Source: Atopomonas hussainii (GTDB lineage: Bacteria > Pseudomonadota > Gammaproteobacteria > Pseudomonadales > Pseudomonadaceae). From it: 64,000 nt of DNA. This document shows positions 1-8,803 of the stretch, in pieces (position 1 is the stretch's first letter; each line of letters starts with the position of its first letter). The translations under genes were made by a program, and so were the position numbers. Below the pieces are notes generated by a model, which was given only the letters and a program-made list of their open reading frames with translations, did not search any database and was not told the DNA's origin. The stretch covers positions 295,613-359,612 of the forward strand of contig NZ_FOAS01000001.1 in NCBI RefSeq assembly GCF_900109735.1, written 5' to 3'.

Positions 1-1757
1 TCACCTTAAACCCGCTAAGCCACGCAGTGGCCGCTGCGGCTAACAGCCCGTTGCTGGGCTTTAACGCGATTAGCGCCTCTGGCGAAGACACCCTGCGCCT
101 GCCGCAAGGCTACCGTTGGGAGGTGCTCGTATCGTGGGGCGACCCGCTGTTTGCCGATGCCCCGGCGTTTAGCGAAAGCGAGCGCAGCGAGGCGGCGCAG
201 AGCCGTCAGTTTGGCGACAACAATGACGGCATGAGCTTCTTCCCGCTGGCTGCCGACCGCGCCCTGCTGGCGATCAATAACGAGTACACCAATCAGGAAT
301 ACCTGCTGCCCGCCGGCAAAGTGACCAGCCTTGCGGATGTGCGTGCCGACCAAGCGGCGCACGGTGTGTCGATCATCGAAATCGCTCTTAAAGACGGCCG
401 CTGGCAGCGCGTGCTGGATAGCCGCTACACCCGCCGCATCACCGCCAATACGCCGATGCAGCTGAGTGGCCCTGCCGCCGGCCATGCTCTGCTGCAAACC
501 CAAGCCGACCCCAGCGGTCGCGCCGTGCTCGGCACCTTTAACAACTGTGCCAACGGAGAAACTCCGTGGGGCACCTACTTAACCTGCGAAGAAAACTTCA
601 ACGGCTACTTCGGCAGCCAAGACCCGGCGCTGGCGCTTAGCGCCGCGCAGAAGCGTTATGGCATTGCCGCCGTGGATGCCGGGTTTGGCTGGCATGCCTT
701 CGATGCGCGGTTCGACTTGGCTAAAGAGCCCAACGAAGCCAACCGCCACGGCTGGGTAGTAGAGATCGACCCGCGCGATCCGCAGTCGGTGCCGAAAAAA
801 CGCACCGCGCTGGGCCGCTTCAAGCACGAAAACGCCGCCTTGCACATCAACAGCGATGGCCGTGTGGTGGTCTATTTGGGCGATGACGAACGTGGCGAAC
901 ACCTCTACAAGTTCGTCTCGGCGCAGCGCTTCGATAAGAGCAACCCGCAAGCCAACCGCGACTTGCTGGATGACGGCACCTTGTACGTGGCGCAGTTCAG
1001 CGCCAAAGACGGCGAGATTCGTGGCGAAGGCCGCTGGCTGCCGTTGGTGCACGGGCACAACGGCCTGACCGCGGCAAACGGTTTTGCCGATCAGGCCAGC
1101 GTGCTGATTCACGCCCGCTTAGCCGCAACGGTAGTGGGCGCCACCACCATGGATCGCCCCGAGTGGGTGGCCGTGCACCCCAGTGGTCAGCAGGCCTTCT
1201 GTACCCTCACCAACAACAAAAACCGTGGCACTGAAGGCCAGCCCGTGGGCGGGCCAAACCCGCGCGCGGCCAATCACTACGGGCAGATCCTGCGCTGGGC
1301 GCCGGCTGGCGGCGATCATGCCAGTGAGACGTTCAGCTGGGACTTGTTCCTTATGGCCGGTAACCCCAGCGTGCACCCCGGCACAGCTTACGCAGGCACG
1401 GCGAATATCGACGCCGACAATATGTTCAACAGCCCGGATGGCATCGGCTTCGACGCTGACGGGCGGCTGTGGATTCAAACCGACGGCGATTACTCCAACC
1501 AAGGCGACTTCGCTGGCATGGGCAATAACCAAATGCTCTGCGCCGACCCCAACAGCGGCGAAGTGCGGCGTTTCTTGACTGGGCCGATCGCCTGCGAGAT
1601 CACCGGGCTAACCTTTAGCCCCGATCACACCGCCATGTTCGTCGGCATTCAGCACCCCGGCGAGGAAAAAGCCCCGTCGCACTTCCCGCATGGCGGCATG
1701 CCACGCTCTAGCGTGGTGGTTATCACCCGTGAGGATGGCGGCATCATCGGCGGGTAA
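1..1757 (+). CDS. phoX: PhoX-family alkaline phosphatase (5' end outside window)
   Basis: Open from the left edge, with the first full codon at base 3, so the N-terminus is missing. PhoX enzymes are periplasmic, Tat-exported, Fe/Ca-dependent phosphomonoesterases (DUF839). The twin-arginine signal would lie upstream of the window. Family signatures visible are ANSPLLGF near the start, DNNDGMSFFPL, the cysteine-containing stretch FNNCANGETPWGTYLTCEEN, HGHNGLTAANGF, and a C-terminal beta-propeller motif NSPDGIGFDADGRLWIQTDG. The two conserved cysteines sit where the family binds iron. The internal GTG at 27 is unlikely to be the true start because the reading frame and the homology run to base 1. 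It is followed by a strong hairpin terminator, so it is a separate transcription unit from the downstream pair. Confidence 0.9.
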   Translation, partial: TLNPLSHAVAAAANSPLLGFNAISASGEDTLRLPQGYRWEVLVSWGDPLFADAPAFSESERSEAAQSRQFGDNNDGMSFFPLAADRALLAINNEYTNQEYLLPAGKVTSLADVRADQAAHGVSIIEIALKDGRWQRVLDSRYTRRITANTPMQLSGPAAGHALLQTQADPSGRAVLGTFNNCANGETPWGTYLTCEENFNGYFGSQDPALALSAAQKRYGIAAVDAGFGWHAFDARFDLAKEPNEANRHGWVVEIDPRDPQSVPKKRTALGRFKHENAALHINSDGRVVVYLGDDERGEHLYKFVSAQRFDKSNPQANRDLLDDGTLYVAQFSAKDGEIRGEGRWLPLVHGHNGLTAANGFADQASVLIHARLAATVVGATTMDRPEWVAVHPSGQQAFCTLTNNKNRGTEGQPVGGPNPRAANHYGQILRWAPAGGDHASETFSWDLFLMAGNPSVHPGTAYAGTANIDADNMFNSPDGIGFDADGRLWIQTDGDYSNQGDFAGMGNNQMLCADPNSGEVRRFLTGPIACEITGLTFSPDHTAMFVGIQHPGEEKAPSHFPHGGMPRSSVVVITREDGGIIGG

Positions 1758-1814
1758 CGTGCGCCGCTGTGCTGCCGCTAAGCCGTCGGCACTGCGGCGG
1801 CATAGCGCCTATAG

Positions 1815-1850
1815 TTAACCCACCAGTCGCCCTCGTGGCTGGTGGGTTAA
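1815..1850 (+). terminator. Hairpin terminator after phoX
   Basis: A perfect 12-bp inverted repeat (TTAACCCACCAG / CTGGTGGGTTAA) with a 12-nt loop, followed by TTGTTT. It lies between the phoX stop and the ribosome binding site of the next gene. Confidence 0.7.
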
Positions 1851-1868
1851 TTGTTTAAGGAGTGCTCT

Positions 1869-2732
1869 ATGTCGGCCTTATTGCGCGGTGCTGCGGTGTT
1901 GTTTGCCAGTGTCTGGCTGTGTGCCGGTGCCGTGCAGGCGCAAGAGGTACGCTTTGCCCCCGAGGCCGATTACGGCCCGTTTATCTTCCAGCAGGACGAT
2001 GGTCAGATAGCCGGCCTGTCGTTGGATTTTCTGCAAGAAATCAGCCGCCATGCGGGCCTTACGCTGAATATTCTGCCGGCTAAACCTTTGGCCGAGATTC
2101 TTGCAGATGTCGCGCAAGGCCAGGTCGATGTGGTCAGCTCGTTGCGCCCAACCACCGAGCGGGCCAAATACTTGGGGTTCACTAAACCCTATGTGCAGAT
2201 TCCAGCCGTTGTGGTGGACCGCAGTGATAGCGCACAACGCCTGAGTTTGGCCGCCTTGAGCGGGGCCAAAGTTGCCGTGGGCAAAGGCTATGCGGTGGAA
2301 GCCTTTGTGCGGCAGTCGTATCCGCAGATCAACTGGCAGGCGGTTCCCTCAGACGGCGTGGCGTTGCAGCAGCTCTTAGCGGGCGAGGTCGACGCCGCGG
2401 TGGCCGACATTGCCAGCGTCAGTTTTATCGTTAAACAAGAGGCGCTAGAGGGCCTGCAACTCGGTGCCGCGGTGGGCTTTGATTACCCGCTGAGCATGGC
2501 CTATCGCAAAGATGACGAGGCCCTTGGCCAAGCGCTAGAGGCGGGGCTAGCGGCGATTGAACAGCCGCAACGCTTAGAGATTATCAACCGTTGGATGCCC
2601 AGTGATGCGCTGGCGCGGCAAGAACACCCCGGCCTAACCCCGCAAACCGTCGGCCTGTTTGGCTTACTGCTGGCGGCCTTCTTGGCGGCATGGGCGTTGT
2701 GGCGGCGTCAGCGTCGGTTGCCAACGGCATGA
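1869..2732 (+). CDS. Membrane-anchored periplasmic solute-binding protein (SBP_bac_3 type)
   Basis: 287 aa. The start is the ATG preceded by AAGGAG (1857-1862); the TTG at 1851 has no such site. An N-terminal signal peptide of about 24 residues ends in AQA. The body is a type II periplasmic binding fold: it opens with VRFAPEADYGPF, and VDVVSSLRPTTERAKYLGFT is the usual hinge-proximal stretch. Unlike free binding proteins it ends in a hydrophobic helix (GLFGLLLAAFLAAWALW) followed by RRQRR, so the sensor is tethered in the inner membrane facing the periplasm. Its TGA overlaps the ATG of the next gene, a histidine kinase, suggesting coupled translation and a joint role. EvgS/BvgS-type kinases carry such domains in the same polypeptide; here they are separate. 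The ligand is unknown, and no ABC permease is nearby. Confidence 0.85.
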   Translation: MSALLRGAAVLFASVWLCAGAVQAQEVRFAPEADYGPFIFQQDDGQIAGLSLDFLQEISRHAGLTLNILPAKPLAEILADVAQGQVDVVSSLRPTTERAKYLGFTKPYVQIPAVVVDRSDSAQRLSLAALSGAKVAVGKGYAVEAFVRQSYPQINWQAVPSDGVALQQLLAGEVDAAVADIASVSFIVKQEALEGLQLGAAVGFDYPLSMAYRKDDEALGQALEAGLAAIEQPQRLEIINRWMPSDALARQEHPGLTPQTVGLFGLLLAAFLAAWALWRRQRRLPTA

Positions 2733-4669
2733 CGGCCAATCACCTGCTGCGCTTACCTCTTAAGCAGGCGGCGCCGTTGGCCGCTTGTGGTTACTGCTTG
2801 TTCGGCATGCTGGGGATTTTTCTCTCGCAGCAGCCGGGCGCCGTGGCTGCCGTGTGGTATGCCAATGCCTTTGCCGTGGCCATGCTATTGGCCGCGCCAC
2901 GCGCCGACTGGCTGGTGTTGCTGGTGGCTATCGCGCTGGGTAATGCGGCGGCTAATTGGTTCAGTGGCGATACGTTGCTGCATTCGGTGCAGTTCGTGCC
3001 GGGCAATCTGTTGGAAATCAGCGTAACGGCGTGGTTACTGCGGCGCATCGGCATCTTGGCCGAGCTGGCGCACAGCCCGTTAGCCCTGTTGCAGCTGCTG
3101 GCTTTGGCCGGCGCGCTGACACCTATGTTTGGCGCCGCGCTCGGCGCTGCGGTGCTAAAACTGACTGTGCCCGTGCCTTATGCCGAGCTGTGGCTGAGTT
3201 GGTATCAAGGCGATGTGCTGGGCATGATCACCCTGCTGCCTTTGTTGCTGGCTTTGCGCCACGAACCGCTGCAAAACCTTCGCCGCTTCGGCTGGCCAGA
3301 AAGCCTCAGCTTGCTGGTGCTGTGTCAGGCCGTGACCTTGTTGGCGCTGACCCAACTGCCCTTCCCGTTTGCCTTGGTCATGCTGCCGCTGCTGTTGTGC
3401 GCCATGCTTGCGCCAGTGCTGCTCACCGGGCTGGCGGTGTGGCTTACGGGGCTAACCATCAATGTCATGCTGGCGCTGGGGCACTTCATTCCGCCGCCGA
3501 TCACCGCGCACTGGCAAAGCCTGTGGACTTACGTGCCGATCGTCCTCACTGTACTGGCCCCCCTGCTGTTGGCCAGCGCGCTAGAGCAAAGCCGCCAACG
3601 GCAGCGCGAACTCAGCCACCAAGGGCGCTTGCTGGAAGAAGCTGGCAGCCTCGCCAGCCTCGGTGCTTGGGAGCAGCATTGGCCCAGCGGCAAAGTGTAT
3701 TGGTCGGCCCAGCTGGCGCATATTCTCGGCCAGTCGCAGCCGCGCACGTGGGAAAGCCTCATGCCGCACTTCAGCCCGGCAAGCCGGCAATTACTGCTGC
3801 GTGCCCTGCAAAAAGCCAGCGTCAGTGGCGCCCCCTGGGAGCTAGAGCTGGACTACGCGCCCAACGAGCAAGTCCAAGCCGTGCGGGTGCTGCAACTGCT
3901 CGGACGGGTAGAGTCGCACAGCACCGGGCAGCAACGCTGGTGGGGTGTGGTGCGCGATATCACCGCGCAAAAAGAACTCGACCAGCTCAAGAGCCAGTTT
4001 GTCGCCACCGTTAGCCATGAACTGCGCACCCCGCTAACCGCCATGCGCGGCGCGCTGGATTTGCTAAGCCACACCCAAGCCGAGCACCTGCCGGAAGCCG
4101 GCAGAAACCTGCTCGACATTGCCGCCCGCAACACCAAACGCCTCGGGGAGCTGGTCAACCTAATCCTCGATCTAGAAAAACTCCGCGCCGGCCGTTTGGA
4201 GGTACATGCAAAACCGTTGGATATGGTCGCCGCCGTGCGTGAAAGCTTGGTCACCCTAGAGCCCTACGCTGCTAAGTATCAGGTGCGTTTTGTTTTCCAG
4301 CCGCCAGCGCAAACCCTCTACGCGCTGGGCGACGAGCTGCGCGTGCAGCAGGTGCTCAGCAACCTGCTATCCAACGCCGCGAAGTTTGCCGACACCGGCT
4401 CGCAAGTGCTGCTTAGCCTCAACCGCGATAGCGAAGGTGTGCGCTTATCCGTCACTAATCAAGGGCCGCCGATTGAAGAGGCATTTCGCGCGCATATCTT
4501 CCAACCGTTCCGCCAAGCCGACGGCAGCGACCGCCGCCAGCGCGAAGGCACAGGCCTTGGCTTAAGCATCAGCCGCGCCTTGGTAGAGGCCATGAAAGGC
4601 GAAATAGGTTTCACCAGCGATGCCGAACAGGGCACGTGTTTTTGGTTCCGCTTGTTGGCGGCGGAGTAG
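2729..4669 (+). CDS. MASE1-type membrane sensor histidine kinase
   Basis: 646 aa, starting at the ATG that overlaps the upstream stop (ATGA). Residues about 1-290 form roughly eight hydrophobic segments resembling a MASE1 sensory domain. A PAS-like region follows (about 300-410). Next come a HisKA dimerisation domain with the phospho-acceptor histidine at about residue 430 (ATVSHELRTPLTAMRG) and a HATPase_c domain with N box QQVLSNLLSNAAKFAD and G box GTGLGLSISRAL. No receiver domain is fused and no response-regulator gene is adjacent, so the cognate regulator lies elsewhere. The overlap with the tethered binding protein suggests the two form one sensing unit (inference). A small inverted repeat at 4711-4739 downstream is AT-rich and not a convincing terminator. 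Confidence 0.87.
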   Translation: MTANHLLRLPLKQAAPLAACGYCLFGMLGIFLSQQPGAVAAVWYANAFAVAMLLAAPRADWLVLLVAIALGNAAANWFSGDTLLHSVQFVPGNLLEISVTAWLLRRIGILAELAHSPLALLQLLALAGALTPMFGAALGAAVLKLTVPVPYAELWLSWYQGDVLGMITLLPLLLALRHEPLQNLRRFGWPESLSLLVLCQAVTLLALTQLPFPFALVMLPLLLCAMLAPVLLTGLAVWLTGLTINVMLALGHFIPPPITAHWQSLWTYVPIVLTVLAPLLLASALEQSRQRQRELSHQGRLLEEAGSLASLGAWEQHWPSGKVYWSAQLAHILGQSQPRTWESLMPHFSPASRQLLLRALQKASVSGAPWELELDYAPNEQVQAVRVLQLLGRVESHSTGQQRWWGVVRDITAQKELDQLKSQFVATVSHELRTPLTAMRGALDLLSHTQAEHLPEAGRNLLDIAARNTKRLGELVNLILDLEKLRAGRLEVHAKPLDMVAAVRESLVTLEPYAAKYQVRFVFQPPAQTLYALGDELRVQQVLSNLLSNAAKFADTGSQVLLSLNRDSEGVRLSVTNQGPPIEEAFRAHIFQPFRQADGSDRRQREGTGLGLSISRALVEAMKGEIGFTSDAEQGTCFWFRLLAAE

Positions 4670-4933
4670 GCTATCTAAAGTGCCATCGCGGAGAAGCGAT
4701 ATAAACGCGCCTTTTTAGCGCTGCTGGTTTGCTAAAAAGATGCCTCAACCTTTGTCGGTTGCCAATAAATTCGTTCTTCGTGGTTGCCCCCGAGCACCTT
4801 ATTTAGATTGCCCATAATCTCTAGGCTGTAACGCGATTACTCCTTTACCCGGGCGCTTAGCTGGGTTCAAATCGTCAGCTTTGTGCTGGCTGTGCGGCTG
4901 GCGATTCTTCTCATCAAGGGAGTGATGTTCGAC

Positions 4934-6628
4934 ATGATCGTGGGTATAGATCTTGGCACTACTAATAGCCTCGTCGCGGTATGGCGTGAGGATGCAGCGC
5001 AGCTGGTGCCTAATGCTCTCGGCCACTTTCTAACCCCCAGCGTGGTGGGGTTGGATGACGATGGACAAGTGTTGGTTGGCCAAGTTGCGAGAGAGCGCTT
5101 GCAAACTCATCCGCAGCTCACCGCAGCGTTGTTCAAGCGTTATATGGGTAGCGCCCACGATGTGCGTTTAGGGGCTCGGCGCTTTCGTCCAGAAGAGCTT
5201 TCTGCGCTGGTGTTGAAAAGTCTTAAGGCGGATGTTGAGCGAGCTTTTGGCGAGCCAGTGACGGAGGCAGTCATTAGTGTGCCTGCCTACTTTAGCGATG
5301 CCCAACGCAAGGCCACTCGCATTGCCGGAGAGCTTGCTGGGCTGAAGGTTGAGAAGCTGATCAATGAGCCGACTGCAGCGGCATTGGCTTACGGCGTACA
5401 TCAAAAAAATGAAACCACCTTCTTAGTGTTTGATTTGGGCGGTGGCACCTTTGATGTTTCCATTCTTGAACTATTCGAGGGCGTTATGGAGGTGCGTGCT
5501 AGCGCCGGCGATAACTTCCTTGGTGGCGAAGACTTTGATGATGCGTTGGTGGCGCATTTTGTGGCTGCGCAGAGTAGTGCGGGTCACCTGCTGGATCTAC
5601 ACCAGCATGGTTTTAACCAGCGCTTACGGCGCGAAGCTCAGCGTGTGCGTCATGCCTTAGGTCAGCAAGAGCGAGAAATATTTCGGGTGCTACAAGGCGA
5701 GCGCGAGCTGTGCCTAGAGATTGATCAAAATAGCCTGCATGAAGTGGTTTCCCCGTTATTGAGTAGACTGCGCGCGCCAATTGATCGTGCCCTGCGTGAC
5801 GCCCGCATACGAGTTAGTGACCTAGATGAGGTGATTTTGGTTGGCGGTAGTACCCGCATGCCGTTAGTGCGTAAGCTGGTTGCCAGTTTATTTGGGCGTT
5901 TCCCTTCGCTGAATCTGAACCCAGATGAGGTGGTCGCCCAGGGTGCAGCAATTCAGGCGGCGTTAAAAGCGCGGGCGGCGGCACTGGAAGAGGTGGTGCT
6001 CACGGATGTTTGCCCGTATAGCCTGGGCGTGGAAACGTCAGTGCAGTTCGGCCAACAAACCGAAGCTGGGCATTATTTTCCGATTATTGAACGCAATACG
6101 GTGGTGCCGGTAAGCAAGGTGAGGGAGCTGCAAACCCTGCATGACAATCAGCAACAGGTGCTGTTGAAGATTTATCAGGGTGAGAGCCGCTTGGTGAAAG
6201 ACAATATCTACCTTGGCGAATTGAGCATTGCTGTGCCTCCGCGTAAGGCCGGTGAAGTCACCTTGGATGTGCGCTTTACCTATGACAATAGTGGTCTTTT
6301 GGATGTGCAGGTCAGCATCCCTATGACCGGTGAAACTCGTAATCTGATCATAGAGAATAACGCTGGCGTGTTGAGTCCAGCAGAGATTGCTCAGCGCTTG
6401 AGCGAGCTAGAGAGCTTAAAAGTGCACCCCCGAGATCAGCAGGTTAATAGCTTGCTACTGGCCCGCATTGAGCGCTTGTATCAAGAGCATTTGGGTGAAC
6501 TTCGGCAATGCTTCGGACAGATGGCACAGGACTTCCATCAGGTTTTGAATAGCCAAGATGAGCGGCAGATTCGCGAGCTGCGCAAATCCATCGAACGCCA
6601 TTTGAGCGAATTGGATGTGGGGATTTAA
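4934..6628 (+). CDS. hscC: HscC-type Hsp70 chaperone
   Basis: 564 aa, close to the size of E. coli HscC and shorter than DnaK because the C-terminal lid is reduced. Hsp70 ATPase signatures are [15 protein letters not shown] at the N-terminus, [24 protein letters not shown] and [13 protein letters not shown]. The substrate-binding beta domain follows, then a short helical tail ([11 protein letters not shown]). The ATG at 4934 was chosen because the conserved region begins there. An in-frame ATG at 4925 is equally possible, since the AAGGGAG sequence (4916-4922) is badly spaced for both. The next gene begins 2 nt after the stop and encodes a J-domain-like membrane protein, which matches the known partnership of HscC with membrane J proteins in E. 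coli. Confidence 0.9.
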   Translation: MIVGIDLGTTNSLVAVWREDAAQLVPNALGHFLTPSVVGLDDDGQVLVGQVARERLQTHPQLTAALFKRYMGSAHDVRLGARRFRPEELSALVLKSLKADVERAFGEPVTEAVISVPAYFSDAQRKATRIAGELAGLKVEKLINEPTAAALAYGVHQKNETTFLVFDLGGGTFDVSILELFEGVMEVRASAGDNFLGGEDFDDALVAHFVAAQSSAGHLLDLHQHGFNQRLRREAQRVRHALGQQEREIFRVLQGERELCLEIDQNSLHEVVSPLLSRLRAPIDRALRDARIRVSDLDEVILVGGSTRMPLVRKLVASLFGRFPSLNLNPDEVVAQGAAIQAALKARAAALEEVVLTDVCPYSLGVETSVQFGQQTEAGHYFPIIERNTVVPVSKVRELQTLHDNQQQVLLKIYQGESRLVKDNIYLGELSIAVPPRKAGEVTLDVRFTYDNSGLLDVQVSIPMTGETRNLIIENNAGVLSPAEIAQRLSELESLKVHPRDQQVNSLLLARIERLYQEHLGELRQCFGQMAQDFHQVLNSQDERQIRELRKSIERHLSELDVGI

Positions 6629-6630
6629 GC

Positions 6631-8391
6631 ATGTCCGGTAATTGCTGGGAGGTGCTCGAGCTTGCCGCTGATAGCGATGAGCGCAGTGTTAAAAGGCGTT
6701 ATGCCCAATTGCTCAAACGGCATCGTCCGGAGGAGTCACCGAGCGCATTTCAAGCTTTACGCGAGGCCTATGAGCAGGCGTTACTGGCTATTCGCTGGCG
6801 TCAGGACTACGAACAAGATAGTAGCTCTGAAGAACAGAGCGAAGCAGGATTTGCTCCGCTGGAGCTTAACGCCAATACAGCCGAAATTAAGCCGAAAGAA
6901 AGCATGGCACCGGCTTGCTTGGAGGTTGTAACGCCGCATGAGCAAGAGCGTAGTCTAGAGCCCGAGGTGGTGGCGATGCTGGCTGAAGCCACGCCTGCAT
7001 CGTTAGATGCTTGTTTGGCTCAAGCGGAAGCCGAGGGTTACCGCCTACTGTTTGAGCAACATTTATTAACGTTGTGCTTGAGTGGCCGCGAAGATGCCTT
7101 GGCGATGACGGAGTGGGCTTTGCGCCGACTCCATTGGCTGACCCCATGGCAGATACTGCAAATATCAGAGGCTACTGGCAATTACTTGCTGGAGCGTTGG
7201 CTGCACGGGTGCTTGCAGACTGTTCAGAACACTTTGGCGCAAAACCCATCCACTGCAGCTAAGTTGCTCGTGGAGGCGGCGCAGAGCCCATGGTTGAGTG
7301 CTTTTGATCAGCAAAACTGGTTTCAGCAGCACTTGGTGCACTGGTTGCTGGATGAGCAGAGCTGGACCCCAACCTTTTTTGAACAGCTGGCTAATGGTTT
7401 GGGCTGGCATATCGCAGGCCAAGAGCCGCCATGCCCTGCTTGGCAATGGCAGCAGTTACTCCAGCGTTGTGATGAGTTTGAGTTGTTGCGCCGATTGCGT
7501 GGCCATATTAATGATTTTTGGCCCTGCTCAGCCGAGGCGCGTGCTGCTTGGTTGTTGCTCAAGCCTTTGGCTCCTAGCGAGTGCCGAGTGTTGGTAGAGC
7601 ATTTTGACGATAACGACTGGAAAGCCTGTTCGCATTTGAGCGACCTGCTGGAGTACCGCTATCAGGGTGTGCTTGAGCAATTAAGTGAAAAGGGCTTGCG
7701 TGATTGGCGTGAGTGGCAGCCTGGCCCGGGCTGGGGCAATCTGGACGGCATGGTTTGGCTGTTGTTTTTTCTGGTTCATCTGGCCGTTGAGCTGAGCGGA
7801 TTAGGCGTGTTTTCGGCTCAAACAGGATGGTCTGCGCTGATCGACGCAATTTGGGTGGCTTCCATAGGCTTTTTGTTATCTAGGTTGTTGTATCGTGGCT
7901 GGAGGTTTTTCGCGCGAAAACTTACTGAAATGGATGTGAGGCTAAGCAATGCTCTATTGCCACAAGTATTAAACCGGCAGGGCGCGGGTATATTGCTCTT
8001 GCGTCACGGAGTTTCTGCTGCAGGGCTTGGACTGCTGAGTGCAGGTATGAGTCGGCTATCTTTGCCGTATTCGTTGCTTCTGAGCGGGGTAGTGTTTTGC
8101 ACAGGGTTGGCGTTTGTGCATTACAGCGTTCGCTTGCCAGCGATGCTAATTGATCGGTGGTTGGCTGATTTAGTGCAGAGTTGGAAAGCGCATAAAGAAG
8201 CTTTATGGGTGTGCTTTACGCTTTTGCTGATCTACTGGGGGATGAGTTTAATCAAAGTAAAGCCAGAGGACGTTGATCCAGCCAGCAGCACAGCGCATTG
8301 CGAGCAATATGCGAGCAATATGGTCGTTAGAAATGGATGTATTAAGCTTGAGCAGATGAAAGCAGCTAAACGTTCGGTAGGTGATAACTAG
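6631..8391 (+). CDS. Membrane J-domain-like protein, probable HscC partner
   Basis: 586 aa, 2 nt downstream of hscC. Residues 1-60 resemble a J domain (CWEVLELAADSDERSVKRRY, then FQALREAYEQAL). The hallmark HPD tripeptide is replaced by HRPE (LLKRHRPEESP), as in the divergent DjlB/DjlC-type proteins. A long, Leu/Trp/Gln-rich helical middle (about 100-365) looks like a repeat scaffold. The C-terminal third has four to five hydrophobic helices (about 370-540), so the protein sits in the inner membrane with the J-like domain cytoplasmic. A short Cys-containing tail follows the last helix. By analogy with E. coli it should stimulate the HscC ATPase, but this is inferred from position and N-terminal similarity. 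Confidence 0.75.
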   Translation: MSGNCWEVLELAADSDERSVKRRYAQLLKRHRPEESPSAFQALREAYEQALLAIRWRQDYEQDSSSEEQSEAGFAPLELNANTAEIKPKESMAPACLEVVTPHEQERSLEPEVVAMLAEATPASLDACLAQAEAEGYRLLFEQHLLTLCLSGREDALAMTEWALRRLHWLTPWQILQISEATGNYLLERWLHGCLQTVQNTLAQNPSTAAKLLVEAAQSPWLSAFDQQNWFQQHLVHWLLDEQSWTPTFFEQLANGLGWHIAGQEPPCPAWQWQQLLQRCDEFELLRRLRGHINDFWPCSAEARAAWLLLKPLAPSECRVLVEHFDDNDWKACSHLSDLLEYRYQGVLEQLSEKGLRDWREWQPGPGWGNLDGMVWLLFFLVHLAVELSGLGVFSAQTGWSALIDAIWVASIGFLLSRLLYRGWRFFARKLTEMDVRLSNALLPQVLNRQGAGILLLRHGVSAAGLGLLSAGMSRLSLPYSLLLSGVVFCTGLAFVHYSVRLPAMLIDRWLADLVQSWKAHKEALWVCFTLLLIYWGMSLIKVKPEDVDPASSTAHCEQYASNMVVRNGCIKLEQMKAAKRSVGDN

Positions 8392-8479
8392 AGAGCCTCA
8401 CACGGGGTTTTGGATTGGCTGCTGAGCGTAAATCTCACTGCAAATACCGCTGCTCCAACTGCTGCCAAAGAGGTTCGCA

Positions 8480-8751
8480 CTTGAGCTGATCAAGCGCCGC
8501 TTGCTGGCTGAGAATAGCTACAAGAGTGTCGCTGCCCCCTCGGCGTGGTGGTCAGCTACACCCAAGACCCCGCGATCAAAAATACCAGCAAGTTTGCCGC
8601 CATCGGCCTGTAAGTGGCCGGCGGCGAACCGCGGCAATACGACGAAGGCGCAGACTTCTTTACCTTCCGCATCGGCCTGTTCGGCCTCGACAAACTGCAC
8701 AACGTCAGCCGCACCATGGCTAGCCTCGAAGAGGCGTTAAAGCAGTTGTAA
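8480..8751 (+). pseudogene. Remnant of a class V (alanine-glyoxylate type) aminotransferase
   Basis: In frame with 8545, the DNA encodes GVVVSYTQDPAIKNTSKFAA, then a TAA stop at 8611-8613. It resumes with VAGGEPRQYDEGADFFTFRI and GLFGLDKLHNVSRTMASLEE, ending at TAA 8749-8751. This is the typical C-terminus of alanine-glyoxylate/serine-pyruvate class V PLP aminotransferases. Upstream, NSYKSVAAP continues the homology in another frame, so there is also a frameshift near the C run at 8535-8539. Nothing recognisable of the PLP-lysine half is left upstream. No ribosome binding site or intact start exists. A dead 3' fragment is the best explanation. The remaining bases between the J-protein gene and 8480 hold no feature I can support. 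Confidence 0.7.
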
Positions 8752-8803
8752 AGGCTGCGGGAGGCGGTGCCTCCTGTTTGCTGGGCATGGCCGCATGCTT
8801 CAA

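Noticed and set aside
2956..4014. Long open frame (about 350 codons) overlapping the MASE1 kinase in another frame
   Set aside because: No motifs, Arg/Ala/Pro-rich shadow composition; the kinase frame has full domain matches.
4711..4739. CTTTTTAGC / GCTAAAAAG inverted repeat as a terminator
   Set aside because: AT-rich stem with an 11-nt loop and no GC core; weak.
4850..4890. GGGTTCAAATC resembling a tRNA T-loop
   Set aside because: No acceptor, D or anticodon stems can be formed around it.
8501..8740. Small open frames over the aminotransferase remnant
   Set aside because: They read the remnant in wrong frames; only the 8545 frame (and NSYKSVAAP upstream) matches a known family.
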